Part shown: piece after piece, positions 36,390-46,916 of the stretch
How the letters are laid out: each line of letters starts with the position of its first letter
Position numbering within the stretch: position 1 is the stretch's first letter
Assembly (NCBI RefSeq): GCF_024741235.1
Contig: NZ_JANSKA010000007.1
Coordinates: forward strand, 1 to 64,000
Source of the DNA: Tractidigestivibacter montrealensis
GTDB taxonomy: Bacteria; Actinomycetota; Coriobacteriia; Coriobacteriales; Atopobiaceae
Length of the DNA stretch: 64,000 nt
Direction: 5' to 3'
The notes under the pieces: model-generated
The model's input: only the letters and a program-made list of their open reading frames with translations
What the model was told of the DNA's origin: nothing
Database searches by the model: none
Translations under genes and position numbers: made by a program

Positions 36390-37448
36390 CTACTCTGCCA
36401 TGGGGCCGATCACGGACTCGACAACGCCGGCGAAGGTGTCGGCGTCGCGGCAGGCCACGAGCTCCTGGGGGAAATGCACCTCGTCGAGCAGGGCGTCTGC
36501 GGCCTCGTGGTGGCCAACGAGCGAGGAGACATGCGCATCCGAGCCAAACGAGATGCTCACGCCGAGCTCCGCGCAGCGCTCGACAATCTGGCGGCAGCGC
36601 TTGTAGGAGCCCGCGCGCTTCTGCGCAATAAGGCTCGACTCGTTGACCTCGATGAGCTTGCTGTGCTCCTTCACGGCGCCAAGCACCGTGTCTATATCAA
36701 AGTCTAGGCCGGTGCGGCCAATGTGGCCCAGGATAAGCACCTTGGGGTCTTCAAGAACGCGCAGGTACATGCGCGTGACCTGCTCGCGCGAGGCACCCTC
36801 GGTGAAGTCCTTGTTGTGGACGCTCGCAATCACATAGTCGCACTGCTCAAAGGCCATCTTCTTGAGGTTGTGCGGACGGCGGTACGCGCTGCCGTTGATA
36901 CCCTTCTCGAAGAAGATGTCATGCCCAAAGATGTCGCCGTCGAGGTCGATGATGTCCGCCTCGCATCCGCGAAGCAGGCGCACCCCATGCCACCTGCGCG
37001 GCCACGCCCACAGGTTGAGAAAGTACTGCCAGTCCTGAACGGTCTGCTGGGCAAACAGCATCCTTGAGTAATGGTCCGTGACGCCGAGAAGCTCCATCCC
37101 CTGGGCGGCCGCGGCGCGCACGTCCTCCTCGAGCGTCGAGTACGCGTGGCGCGAGAAGAGCGTGTGACAGTGCGTGTCGCAGAGGATCTGCCTGCCGGAG
37201 ACGGGCCGGGGCGCCACGGGGGCAGCGGCCTGCGCGGTTGCCGGCGCCGGCGCGGCAGCGTTCGGGCGGACAAGGCCAAACGACGTTCGGGGCGAGGCTT
37301 GGTAGGCGTCACAAGCGGCGCTGTCCTTCTCGACCGCACGCATCTTCTCGCCAGGGCGCTCGCACACGTTGCGCGTGCGCACGATGCCCGTGCGCTCCCC
37401 AAAGAAGATGCAGCCTCCGCAGGTGTTTCCAGACGTGCGAGACGCCAT
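36390..37448 (-). CDS. PHP-domain phosphoesterase with N-terminal cysteine cluster
   Basis: The 352-residue protein has a PHP metal-dependent phosphatase domain from about residue 85: DTHCHTLFSRHAYSTLEEDVRAAAAQGMELLGVTDHYSRM, then CEADIIDLDGDIFG, VIASVHNK, ILGHIGRTG, IEVNESSL and ISFGSDAHVSSLVG. These residues bind up to three metals, as in YcdX and histidinol phosphatases. The N terminus has four or more cysteines (NTCGGCIFFGERTG...NVCERPGEK...AACDAY), which could bind zinc or an Fe-S cluster, followed by an Ala/Pro linker. The ATG at 37448 follows GGAGGGGAAAGG. Substrate unknown. Confidence 0.85.
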   Translation of the reverse strand: MASRTSGNTCGGCIFFGERTGIVRTRNVCERPGEKMRAVEKDSAACDAYQASPRTSFGLVRPNAAAPAPATAQAAAPVAPRPVSGRQILCDTHCHTLFSRHAYSTLEEDVRAAAAQGMELLGVTDHYSRMLFAQQTVQDWQYFLNLWAWPRRWHGVRLLRGCEADIIDLDGDIFGHDIFFEKGINGSAYRRPHNLKKMAFEQCDYVIASVHNKDFTEGASREQVTRMYLRVLEDPKVLILGHIGRTGLDFDIDTVLGAVKEHSKLIEVNESSLIAQKRAGSYKRCRQIVERCAELGVSISFGSDAHVSSLVGHHEAADALLDEVHFPQELVACRDADTFAGVVESVIGPMAE

Positions 37449-37518
37449 GCCTTTCCCCTCCCGGCAGATTTGACCGAGCGGGCGCACACCCAACGTGGGA
37501 GCGCGCCCGCCGCGGCGT

Positions 37519-38692
37519 TTACTTGTAGCTCTCGGCCAGCTTCTTCCACGCGGGCATCGAGTTCACGATGGTCTCGTAGCTCACGCAGTAGCCAATGCGC
37601 ACCCAGCCCGTGCAGCCAAAGCTGTCGGACGGAACGGGCAGCAGCTCGAGGGCCTTCGCGCGCTCGAAGAAGGCGTTGGCGTCGGGCTCCAGGGCCTTGA
37701 CCCACAGGTAGAAGGCACCCTGCGGCTCGATGTAGTGGTAGCCAAGCTCGGAGAGGCCACGGGTGAGCGCCTCGCGGTTGCGCGTGTAGGCCTCGACGTC
37801 CGACGGCACGTCGCAGCAGTCCGCAACCACGCGCTGGAAGAGCGCGGGCGCGCAGACAAAGCCCAGCGAGCGGCCGGCACCGGCGATTGCGTAGACCAGG
37901 CGGTCGTGGTCGGGGTTGGTGGGCGGCACCAGCACCCAGCCAATGCGCTCGCCGGGAAGCGAGAGGCTCTTGGAGTACGAGTAGCACACCAGCGTGCGGT
38001 CGTAGATTGCCGGGACCCAGGGCACCTCCACGCCGTAGGAAATCTCACGGTAGGGCTCGTCGGCCACGAGGTAGATGGCCGTGCCAAGGGCGTCCTCGCG
38101 CTCGTGCAGGACGTCCGCAAGCGCGGCGAGGTTCTGCGCCGAGTAGACCGAGCCAACGGGGTTGTTGGGCGAGTTGATCACCACGGCCTTGGTGCGTGGC
38201 GTGACGGCGACACGCACGGCTTCGGTGTCGATCTGGAAGGTCTCCGAATCCGCCATGACCTCGATGCAGGTGGCGCCGGCGGTCTCGATCCACACGCGGT
38301 ACTCGGGGAAGTACGGGGCAATCACGATGACCTCGTCGCCGGGGTTGACCACCGCGTGGAAGCTGATGGAGAGCGACGCCGCCGCACCGCAGGTGAGGTA
38401 GAGGTCGTCGGCGGCAGCGGTGTTCTCGCCATAGCGGCGGCAGAGCGACGCGGCGAGCTTCTCGCGAACAAAGGTCAGGCCAGCGGCCGGGGTGTAGCTG
38501 TGGAGCTGCGTGGGCGGCAGCTGGAGCGAGCGCTCGATGGACTCGCGGACCGCGTCCGGCGAGGGGATCGACGGGTTGCCCAGGCTGAAGTCAAAGACGT
38601 TCTCAGCGCCAATCTGCGCCTTGCGCGCGGCGCCGTAGGCGGCAATCTCGCGGATGGACGACTTGGACGCCCCGTAGGCGTAGTTCTTCTCG

Positions 38693-38703
<11 letters not shown>
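37519..38703 (-). CDS. Pyridoxal-phosphate aminotransferase, class I/II
   Basis: The 394-residue protein has the fold-type I aminotransferase pattern: FDFSLGNPSIPSPDAVRESIERSL, SYTPAAGLTFVREKLA, LTCGAAASLSISFHAVVNPGDEVIVIAPYFPEYRVW, VINSPNNPVGSVYS, and the PLP-lysine segment VCYSYSKSLSLPGERIGWV. A C-terminal arginine in GWVRIGYCVS would bind the substrate carboxylate. It is closest to the aspartate/alanine-like aminotransferases (AAT_I). The ATG at 38703 follows AGAGGAAC and overlaps the end of ftsH by 11 bases. The amino-acid substrate cannot be told. Confidence 0.92.
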
Positions 38704-40714
<2,011 letters not shown>

Positions 40715-40756
40715 GAAAACGTCTCCTTGCGATTGCTTTCCGAGGCCGGGGCGCTA

Positions 40757-41305
40757 CTAGGAGTAGGCCTCAGGCTTGAGGATGCCCACGTAGGGCAGGT
40801 TGCGGTAGCGCTCGGCGTAGTCGAGGCCGTAGCCCACCACAAAGGCGTCGGGCACGTGCGCGCCCACGTAGCGCGGGGTGACGGCCGGCGTGTGGTTGGG
40901 GATGTCCTTGATTGAGAAGGCCGCGATTTCGATGGACGCGGGTTTTCTCGACTGCAGGAGCTTTACCAGGTAGGACAGGGTGAGGCCAGAGTCGAGAATG
41001 TCCTCGGCCACAATGATGTGGCGCCCCTCGACCTTGGTGTCGAGGTCCTTCACGATGCGCACCACGCCCGAGCTCTTTACGCCGTCGCCGTAGCTGCTCA
41101 CGGCCATGAAGTCCACCGAGCACGGCACGGTGATGGCGCGCATGAGGTCCGCGGTAAAGACGAAGGCCCCACGCAGGACGGCCACGATGAGCGGGTTCTT
41201 GTCGGCGTAGTCCTCGGAGATCTGGCGCCCCATGCGGGACACGATCCGGTGGATGTCCTCCTCGCTCAGGACGACGCTCTCCACGTCCGGATGCATCTCT
41301 GCCAT
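40757..41305 (-). CDS. hpt: Hypoxanthine phosphoribosyltransferase
   Basis: Hpt salvages hypoxanthine and guanine to nucleotides. The 182-residue protein has ADKNPLIVAVLRGAFVFTADLMRAI, the PRPP-binding HIIVAEDILDSGLTL and the C-terminal YVGAHVPDAFVVGYGLDYAERYRNLPYVGIL, all standard for the family. The ATG at 41305 follows GGAGG; 15 upstream in-frame codons are rejected. It is in the tilS-hpt-ftsH cluster found in many Gram-positive genomes. Confidence 0.96.
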   Translation of the reverse strand: MAEMHPDVESVVLSEEDIHRIVSRMGRQISEDYADKNPLIVAVLRGAFVFTADLMRAITVPCSVDFMAVSSYGDGVKSSGVVRIVKDLDTKVEGRHIIVAEDILDSGLTLSYLVKLLQSRKPASIEIAAFSIKDIPNHTPAVTPRYVGAHVPDAFVVGYGLDYAERYRNLPYVGILKPEAYS

Positions 41306-41359
41306 TGCGATCCTCCACTCCCGACGGGCGCTCGCCGCACTTCTCGGCATGCGCGCCGT

Positions 41360-42889
41360 CTATGCTGTTCGGAGACTCAATTCTAGCAAGTGTGAGGTGC
41401 GCGACGTGCAGCGAGCGCGCTCGTCGGCCCTGATTCCTGCAACCCACACCACGGGGCCGGTGGGCGAGGTGCGCACCACGGGCACCAGCGGGCGCTCGGC
41501 CGCCGGGATGCGGGCCTCGTTGAGAAGGTCCGACACTTTCTTTGACTGGCCGTGCATGCCCAAGGGGCACAGGACGTCGCCCGGGTGCGGGGAGTCGACC
41601 CAGAGTCTGCCGCCCATACTGGCGTCGATCCCGCAGGCGGAGGCATCGAGAAGGACCGAGGTGCCGGCCCACTCGCGGCCGTGCGAGAGGGCAAGCGCCG
41701 GGATGTCTGCGCCGTCCGGCGCCGGAAGGAGGCGCGCCGAGAGGTGCGCGGAGGTGCGTCCCGGGCGGGGATCGCCGAGCGGGAGCTCGCCGGGGACCTC
41801 GAGCCAGCCGGCAAAGTCGTGGGCCTTTGGCGCGCGGGCGCGCAGGAAGAGCAGGCCGTACTCCACGCGAGCCTCTGCCCCCATGGGGATGGACGCAGAC
41901 CCCGCGCCCGCCGCGACAAGCGTGAGCACCTGGGCGATGTGGCGCGCCTCGAGACGGGCATCCGGGCAGACCTCGAGGATGGCCGCCCGGACCACGCGGC
42001 GGGCGATTGCGACCTCGCAGGCCGAGAGGCGCGCGGCGTCCAGGGCAAGGGCACCTTCGCCGGTGCGTCGCGTGAGGTCGCGCAGGGTGCGCGCGGCGAC
42101 GGCCGTGAGGTAGGCGTCCTCGTCCGAGAGGATGTCGCAGGTAGTCGAAAGGCTCGCCACTACGCGGGGGTTTCTCCGCTCGAGCACCGGCATGACCTCG
42201 TGGCGCACGTAGGCGCGCAGGTAGCGGGTGTCGGCGTTTGTGTCGTCCTCGCGCCACACGATACCGCGCATGCGCAGGAACTCGCAGAGCTCGTCGTGCG
42301 TGCGGTCGAGCAGCGGGCGGACCACGCGGTTGCGGCGGCGTGGGATGGACGAGAGGCCCGATGCGCCGGTGCCGCGGATGGCGTTCATCACAAAGGTCTC
42401 GGCGCGGTCGTTGGCCGTGTGGGCCGTGAGGATGCGTGCGGCCGAGCGGGGCGTGCCAAGCTGGGCCGAGAGCTCGTTGGCCAGGCGGGTGGCCTCGCTG
42501 TAGCGCACCTCTCGGCCGGCGTTCTCCACGTTGCCGTCAGGCGAGGCCGCGGCCAGCGCCGCCACGTCCACGCGACGGATGGTGCAGGGGATGCCGTAGC
42601 GGGCGGCAAGGTCGCGGACGAACTCCTCGTCCTCGTCGGCGTCGATGCCGCGCAGGCGATGGTTTACGTGGAGCACGTGAAGGCGCTCGCGGGCGATGTG
42701 GGCGCGGCCGCGGCCGTCCTCGATGTCGAGCGCGGAGGTTGCCGCCAGCACCAGGAGGGCCGTGGAGTCCGCGCCGCCGGAGACCATGAGCACCACGGGG
42801 GCACGCAGGGCGTCGTCGGTGCTGCGGGACGGGCGCTCGAAGGGGCCGGCGGCGTCTCCCGAGCCGTATCTGCGAGCAACGCTTGGCAT
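41360..42889 (-). CDS. tilS: tRNA(Ile)-lysidine synthase
   Basis: TilS turns the wobble cytidine of a tRNA-Ile CAU anticodon into lysidine, so that it reads AUA. The 509-residue protein has the PP-loop SGGADSTALL (37-46), LHVNHRLRGIDADEDEEFV, NVENAGREVRYSE, LTAHTANDRAETFVMN and RPLLDRTHDELCEFLRMRGIVWREDDTN. A C-terminal substrate-binding region follows, ending in QSKKVSDLLNEARIPAAERPLVPVV. The ATG at 42889 follows GGAGGAAA; a 74-codon upstream extension runs into a repeat and is rejected. Confidence 0.95.
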   Translation of the reverse strand: MPSVARRYGSGDAAGPFERPSRSTDDALRAPVVLMVSGGADSTALLVLAATSALDIEDGRGRAHIARERLHVLHVNHRLRGIDADEDEEFVRDLAARYGIPCTIRRVDVAALAAASPDGNVENAGREVRYSEATRLANELSAQLGTPRSAARILTAHTANDRAETFVMNAIRGTGASGLSSIPRRRNRVVRPLLDRTHDELCEFLRMRGIVWREDDTNADTRYLRAYVRHEVMPVLERRNPRVVASLSTTCDILSDEDAYLTAVAARTLRDLTRRTGEGALALDAARLSACEVAIARRVVRAAILEVCPDARLEARHIAQVLTLVAAGAGSASIPMGAEARVEYGLLFLRARAPKAHDFAGWLEVPGELPLGDPRPGRTSAHLSARLLPAPDGADIPALALSHGREWAGTSVLLDASACGIDASMGGRLWVDSPHPGDVLCPLGMHGQSKKVSDLLNEARIPAAERPLVPVVRTSPTGPVVWVAGIRADERARCTSRTSHLLELSLRTA

Positions 42890-43100
42890 GTGCGGTTTCC
42901 TCCCCCCGGGTGCGTGCGGCGCCGGCGCGCGGCGTGGCGTGCGGCGCGCGGTTACGCGCACGATTCTACCCCGCTGCGAGCCGCGCTCGAAATCCCGTGC
43001 ACCGTTCCGTAGCCCCCCGGGCAAGCAGAGCCACACGATTCGCCGCCCGGCCGGCCTCGAACGCCAACGGCCACCGGGCCTCACAGGCCGCGCCCCCTCG

Positions 43101-43197
43101 AAAGTGAACACGTTTTCAATCGCAACTCCGACGGACTTACCGCCAACTGGGGTTATGGCCGTCTCGTCTCGACCGGATTGAATTCGTGTTCACTTTT
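43101..43197. repeat. Family 1 element, copy 2 (97 bp)
   Basis: Left end AAAGTGAACACGTTTTCAAT, right end ATTGAATTCGTGTTCACTTT in inverted orientation. The interior is unlike copy 1 except for its GC-rich character. It lies 212 bases upstream of the tilS start. Confidence 0.88.
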
Positions 43198-43482
43198 GAC
43201 CGGGTGGAGCGGGTCGGCAGGGCAATGGAGCAGCGTCGGCAAGGGTTTGCGGACGGGCATGCCATTGTGGTGGAACGATGTAATTTCTCGCACGATCTCG
43301 CGACGTCATTCTCCCGCCCCAGAGAAGCCCCCAGACGAGAAAATCTGGCCGCGCGAACCCGAAATCTGACCAGCTTCTTGCACGAGAAAGCCCTAGAGCC
43401 CTTCTCGAGAGCGTTTTCTCTCATCCCAACCGTCAATTTTGGCCTGCCAGGCCCAAGGTCGCTTGCACCAACCTGACACCAG

Positions 43483-43580
43483 AAAAGCGAGCACGTTTTC
43501 AATTGCCATAGTGTACGCACACTGGCCAACTGGGCTTTTACGAAAGCTCGGAGCCGCCAATTGGAATCGTGTTCACTTTC
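43483..43580. repeat. Family 1 element, copy 3 (98 bp, diverged left end)
   Basis: The left end is AAAAGCGAGCACGTTTTCAA, with two changes from the family. The right end is ATTGGAATCGTGTTCACTTT. It shares GGCCAACTGGGCTTTT in its interior with similar sequence in copies 2 and 4. It ends 91 bases before the start of the 392-residue gene. Confidence 0.85.
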
Positions 43581-43671
43581 GAAGGCGGGCCCGGGGCGGG
43601 AGATGGCGTAACCTCTCGGCACGCGCCTGCGCCCAAGCAGCATCGGCAATCCGTCGTTGAGGGAGGCCAAG

Positions 43672-44850
43672 ATGAGAATCACGTTCGACAAGCTCACGGC
43701 CCTGCACATCCTTCGCATCTGGCGGAGCTCGGGACGCTCGCTCACCGCAGATCGGCACGGCCTCGAAACGTCCGTGGTAGCTCCGCGCAGGTACTGGACG
43801 CGGCGCCGGATTAACGCGTGCCTGGAATCCGTGGGTACCAGCCTTTCCAACGTGCACGGGCGCGTGCAGGTGATGGTTCCGCGGCCAGGGGCGCGCATTC
43901 GCTCGCGATCGGCGAGAAACACTGTTTACGCGCGCGGTCTGCCGGCAAACCCCATCATCGAGCTTGGCGGCCCGGTCCGAATCCCCTGCCCCGAGCTGCT
44001 CTTCATTGAGCTCGGAGCCATCATGTCTCCAGCCGCGCAGCTTCTCGTGGGACTCGAGCTTTGTGGGCGATTCTCGCGCGACGCCCGCGACCCGCGCGAC
44101 GGCACCACCATGTTTGGCATCAAACCAGTAACCACAGCGGATAAGATTCGGTCGTATGTCTCGGCGGCTCGTGACCTAGCGGGACTTGAGCAGAGCCGCA
44201 GGGTAGCAGAGTGGCTCATGGACGAGGCGTGGTCTCCGCAGGAAGCGCTTCTCAATGGGCTTGCGCGTATGCCACTGCACGAGCTTGGATACGAACTGGG
44301 AGAACTGCAGCTTAATCCCAGGTATATTGCACACGGGCCACTCCTCTCGCTTGTGGACAAGAGAAGTCGCGTTCCTGACTCGCTCGTGAGAGGCACTCAC
44401 GTTGGTTTCAACTATGATGGCGGGCCCCACTTTGGAGAGGGCGCTCCTGGCACGGCGGGGACCGGGTTTCTCGACAGCAATGCAGCCGACAACATGCGCA
44501 AGGCTGTCGTTGCCGACAAGCGCCGCGACCGAGACCTGCTGGTGCAGGGCCTCTCGGTTCTCCCCGTCACCAAGGAAGACTTCTACGAGCGCGGGGGCAT
44601 CGACCGGGTGATGTTGCAGGCGATGTCGCTTCTCGAGCGCATTGGCCAGCACGACTACTCGAAGCACAGATGCGCGCTGAGAAGGCCGAAGCTTGCAGAG
44701 GAGCGCCAGCGGCTCATTTGGTCGCTGCTCCCGGGGCGGCGCGGAAGGGAGCTGAGTCAGGAGCTGGCACGATTCGAGCCGCCCGAGGTCACTATTGAGG
44801 ATTACGACATCACGTTTGACAACGGCAAGATGGCGATAACGCGCCTTTAG
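43672..44850 (+). CDS. Two-domain AbiEi/DUF559-like protein bracketed by family 1 repeats
   Basis: This 392-residue protein is not assigned to a characterised family. The N-terminal half (about 1-135) has an AbiEi-like layout: short basic segments, QVMVPRPGARIRSRSARNTVYARGLP, then VRIPCPELLFIELGAIMSPAAQLLVGLELCGRF. The C-terminal half has a Vsr/DUF559-like nuclease pattern: GTHVGFNYDGGPHF (242-254) followed by ADKRRDRDLLVQGLSVLPVTKEDFYE (281-306). In active PD-(D/E)XK proteins of this kind a glutamate precedes the YD; here it is N247, so catalysis is doubtful. The ATG at 43672 follows GGGAGG. Elements lie on both sides (43483-43580, 45029-45126). Defence, toxin-antitoxin or repeat-mobility roles are all possible. 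Confidence 0.6.
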   Translation: MRITFDKLTALHILRIWRSSGRSLTADRHGLETSVVAPRRYWTRRRINACLESVGTSLSNVHGRVQVMVPRPGARIRSRSARNTVYARGLPANPIIELGGPVRIPCPELLFIELGAIMSPAAQLLVGLELCGRFSRDARDPRDGTTMFGIKPVTTADKIRSYVSAARDLAGLEQSRRVAEWLMDEAWSPQEALLNGLARMPLHELGYELGELQLNPRYIAHGPLLSLVDKRSRVPDSLVRGTHVGFNYDGGPHFGEGAPGTAGTGFLDSNAADNMRKAVVADKRRDRDLLVQGLSVLPVTKEDFYERGGIDRVMLQAMSLLERIGQHDYSKHRCALRRPKLAEERQRLIWSLLPGRRGRELSQELARFEPPEVTIEDYDITFDNGKMAITRL

Positions 44851-44936
44851 GGAGAGGGGCGCGAGCGCGAGAAGGTCGCTGCATCTCGTTTGCACGAGTG
44901 TCCGGTAGCCAGACCGCCAGCTGGGCGGCGGCCCAG

Positions 44937-45004
44937 GTCCCGGCCCGAGGTCCAGGCTCCGACCCAAGTCCCGGTCCCGGCCCGAGGTCCAGGCTCCTAC
45001 CCAA
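44937..45004. repeat. 31-bp direct repeat, two copies
   Basis: Two copies of a C-rich 31-bp unit containing GGCCCGAGGTCCAGGCTCC occur at 44937-44967 and 44974-45004. They are separated by 6 bases and differ at one position (G/T). A degenerate third partial copy follows. It lies 24 bases before element copy 4. Confidence 0.85.
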
Positions 45005-45028
45005 GCCCCAGCCTCCTTGCCGCCGCGA

Positions 45029-45126
45029 AAAAGTGAACACGTTTTCAATCGAGGCGCCTCGGGACTTCTCGGCAACAGGGCTTTTGCTACGGGACATCAC
45101 GCGGGATTGAATTCGTGTTCACTTTT
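45029..45126. repeat. Family 1 element, copy 4 (98 bp)
   Basis: Left end AAAAGTGAACACGTTTTCAA, right end ATTGAATTCGTGTTCACTTT, inverted. The interior is GC-rich. Together with copies 2 and 3 it brackets the 392-residue gene. Confidence 0.88.
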
Positions 45127-45293
45127 GGACGAGGGCGGCGAGTAGGTCCGGCAGCGTTTGGCGCCCGCGTGAAGGGCGCCGCCCGCGCATCATTTCCGTC
45201 GCGCCTTGCTGCTACGCTTTCCGCTGCGCCATGCGCTCCCCGCCCCCACGGCGGCCGGCGCGAGCAAGTCCAACCGCCGAGAGGAACCGTAGC

Positions 45294-46118
45294 ATGACCC
45301 CACAGATTCACCTGCACGTCCTGGCATCGGGCTCGAAGGGCAACGCCGCCGTGGTCGAGGGCCCCGCGGGCAGCGTGCTCATCGACGACGGCATCGCGCG
45401 CCGCACGCTCCTGGCGCGCGCCAGCGAGCTGGGCGTCAACATGGACGACGTCCGCGCGGTCCTTCTCACCCACGAGCACACCGACCACGTCTCTGGCCTG
45501 CCGGTCTTTGCCAACCACTTTGACGGCCCGCTCTTTGCGACGGCCGGTACCATCTCCGCGCGCGAGCGCCTCTCGCAGCTCCCGTTTGAGGTCATCAATC
45601 ACACGGACGCGCTCGAGCTGTGCGGCATGCACGTGACCGTCTTCCCCACCAGCCACGACGTGGCGGACCCGGTGGGCTTTCGCTTCGCGACCACGGACGA
45701 GAACGGCGAGCTTGCGGACGCCCTGGGCTACTGCACCGACACGGGCGTGCTTACCGACGAGGCAGGCCAAGCGCTCACCGGCTGCCGCGTGCTCGCGCTC
45801 GAGTCCAACCACGACGAGCGCATGCTTGCCACGGGCCCCTACCCCGGCTACCTCAAGCAGCGCATCCACGGTCGCCAAGGGCACCTCTCTAACGCCCAGG
45901 CAGCCGACGCGCTGCAGGACCTTGTGACCAACGAGACCGAGGTCATCGTGGGTATGCACCTCTCGCACGAGAACAACCGGCCCAGTGTTGCGGTGCGCAC
46001 GCTGGCCGCCGCCGTGGGCGCCGAGGCCACCAACGAAACGTTCACGGAGGCGCGCACGCCCGACGGCCACCTGACCGTCTGCGTCTCTGCCCAGGACGCG
46101 CCGCTCTCGGTGTGGTAA
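45294..46118 (+). CDS. MBL-fold metallohydrolase, YycJ/WalJ-like
   Basis: The 274-residue protein has the metallo-beta-lactamase fold: HVLASGSKGNAAVVEGPAGSVLIDDG, the metal motif HEHTDH (H60, H62, D64, H65), PTSHDVADPVGFRF, LESNHDERMLATGPYPGYLKQRIHGRQGHLSN and GMHLSHENN. This matches the YycJ/WalJ group, suggested to act as nucleases or in wall homeostasis. The ATG at 45294 follows GAGAGGA. It is followed by a response regulator and kinase, as in WalRK loci of Firmicutes, although the kinase here is of a different, shorter type. Confidence 0.88.
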   Translation: MTPQIHLHVLASGSKGNAAVVEGPAGSVLIDDGIARRTLLARASELGVNMDDVRAVLLTHEHTDHVSGLPVFANHFDGPLFATAGTISARERLSQLPFEVINHTDALELCGMHVTVFPTSHDVADPVGFRFATTDENGELADALGYCTDTGVLTDEAGQALTGCRVLALESNHDERMLATGPYPGYLKQRIHGRQGHLSNAQAADALQDLVTNETEVIVGMHLSHENNRPSVAVRTLAAAVGAEATNETFTEARTPDGHLTVCVSAQDAPLSVW

Positions 46119-46234
46119 GTGTGATGTGGTAACGTGCCGCGCAGGAGTCGCGACCGCCGGGGCCGCACCGCGCGACCGCCGCGACCGCGCAACCGCCGCG
46201 ACACCACCAACCACCGCACGACCGGGGAGGCGCC

Positions 46235-46912
46235 ATGCGCATACTGCTCGTCGAGGACAACGCAGACATAGTCCGCACGCTCACGGAGCTTCTGCGCTCC
46301 GAGGGCTACGACGTCGAGGCAACCCCCAGCCAAAACGGGGCCATCGCCCTGGGAACGCGCGTCGAAAAGCCCTTTGACCTCGTGCTTCTCGACGTCACGC
46401 TGGAGCAGGGCAACGGCTTTGCCGTGTGCGGCGCGCTCAAGGAGGCCCGCCCGCACCTGCCCGTGGTCTTTCTCACCGCCTCGGACGACGAGTTCAACAC
46501 CGTCGCCGGCCTCTCGATGGGCGCCGACGACTACATTGCCAAGCCCTTCCGCCCGCGCGAGCTGCTTGCACGCATCCGCACCGTGCTGCGACGCTCGCAG
46601 CCCACGCAGCACCTGCTGCACCTGGGAAGCGTCACCGTGGACCCCGCCCGCGCCCGCGCGACAAAAGACGGACGCGAGCTTGACCTCTCGGCAGTCGAGT
46701 ACCGCCTGCTGCTGCTCTTTGCGAGCAAGGCGGGCGGCATCGTGACGCGCGACATGATGCGCGAGGCGCTCTGGGAGGACTCCGGCGCCTACGTGGAGGA
46801 GAACACCCTCTCGGTCTACATTCGGCGCCTGCGCGACAAGATCGAGGACGACCCCGCAAATCCGCAGCTCATCCGCACCGTCCGCGGCATGGGCTACCGC
46901 GCGGCGGAGTAA
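46235..46912 (+). CDS. OmpR-family response regulator
   Basis: The 225-residue regulator has a receiver domain with acidic pocket E7/D8, phospho-acceptor D53 (LVLLDVTLEQGNGF), T81 and K103 (DDYIAKPFRPREL). An OmpR-type winged helix follows (ELDLSAVEYRLLLLFASKAGGIVTRDMMREALW...VEENTLSVYIRRLRDKIEDD...IRTVRGMGYR). It starts after a GC-rich spacer containing GCGACCGCC-type short repeats and is 4 bases from the kinase gene. It probably controls the ABC transporter genes downstream (inference from context). Confidence 0.96.
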   Translation: MRILLVEDNADIVRTLTELLRSEGYDVEATPSQNGAIALGTRVEKPFDLVLLDVTLEQGNGFAVCGALKEARPHLPVVFLTASDDEFNTVAGLSMGADDYIAKPFRPRELLARIRTVLRRSQPTQHLLHLGSVTVDPARARATKDGRELDLSAVEYRLLLLFASKAGGIVTRDMMREALWEDSGAYVEENTLSVYIRRLRDKIEDDPANPQLIRTVRGMGYRAAE

Positions 46913-46916
46913 CGCC

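Larger units (their letters stand above)
42890..43671. other. Repeat-bearing intergenic region between tilS and the DUF559-like gene
   Basis: These 782 bases carry two family 1 elements (43101-43197 and 43483-43580). The 285 bases between them include an AT-richer stretch but no convincing gene on either strand; reading frames there have no ribosome site and translate into repeat sequence. The final 90 bases form the leader of the downstream gene. Confidence 0.6.
44851..45293. other. Intergenic region with direct repeats and a family 1 element
   Basis: The region holds a pair of 31-bp direct repeats (44937-45004) and element copy 4 (45029-45126). The final 160 bases are the leader of the MBL hydrolase gene. 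No further gene or promoter is clear. Confidence 0.55.

Noticed and set aside
43137-43922. A 261-codon minus-strand frame over the repeats
   Set aside because: It translates repeat sequence, overlaps the start of the better-supported plus-strand gene and has no recognisable domain or ribosome site.
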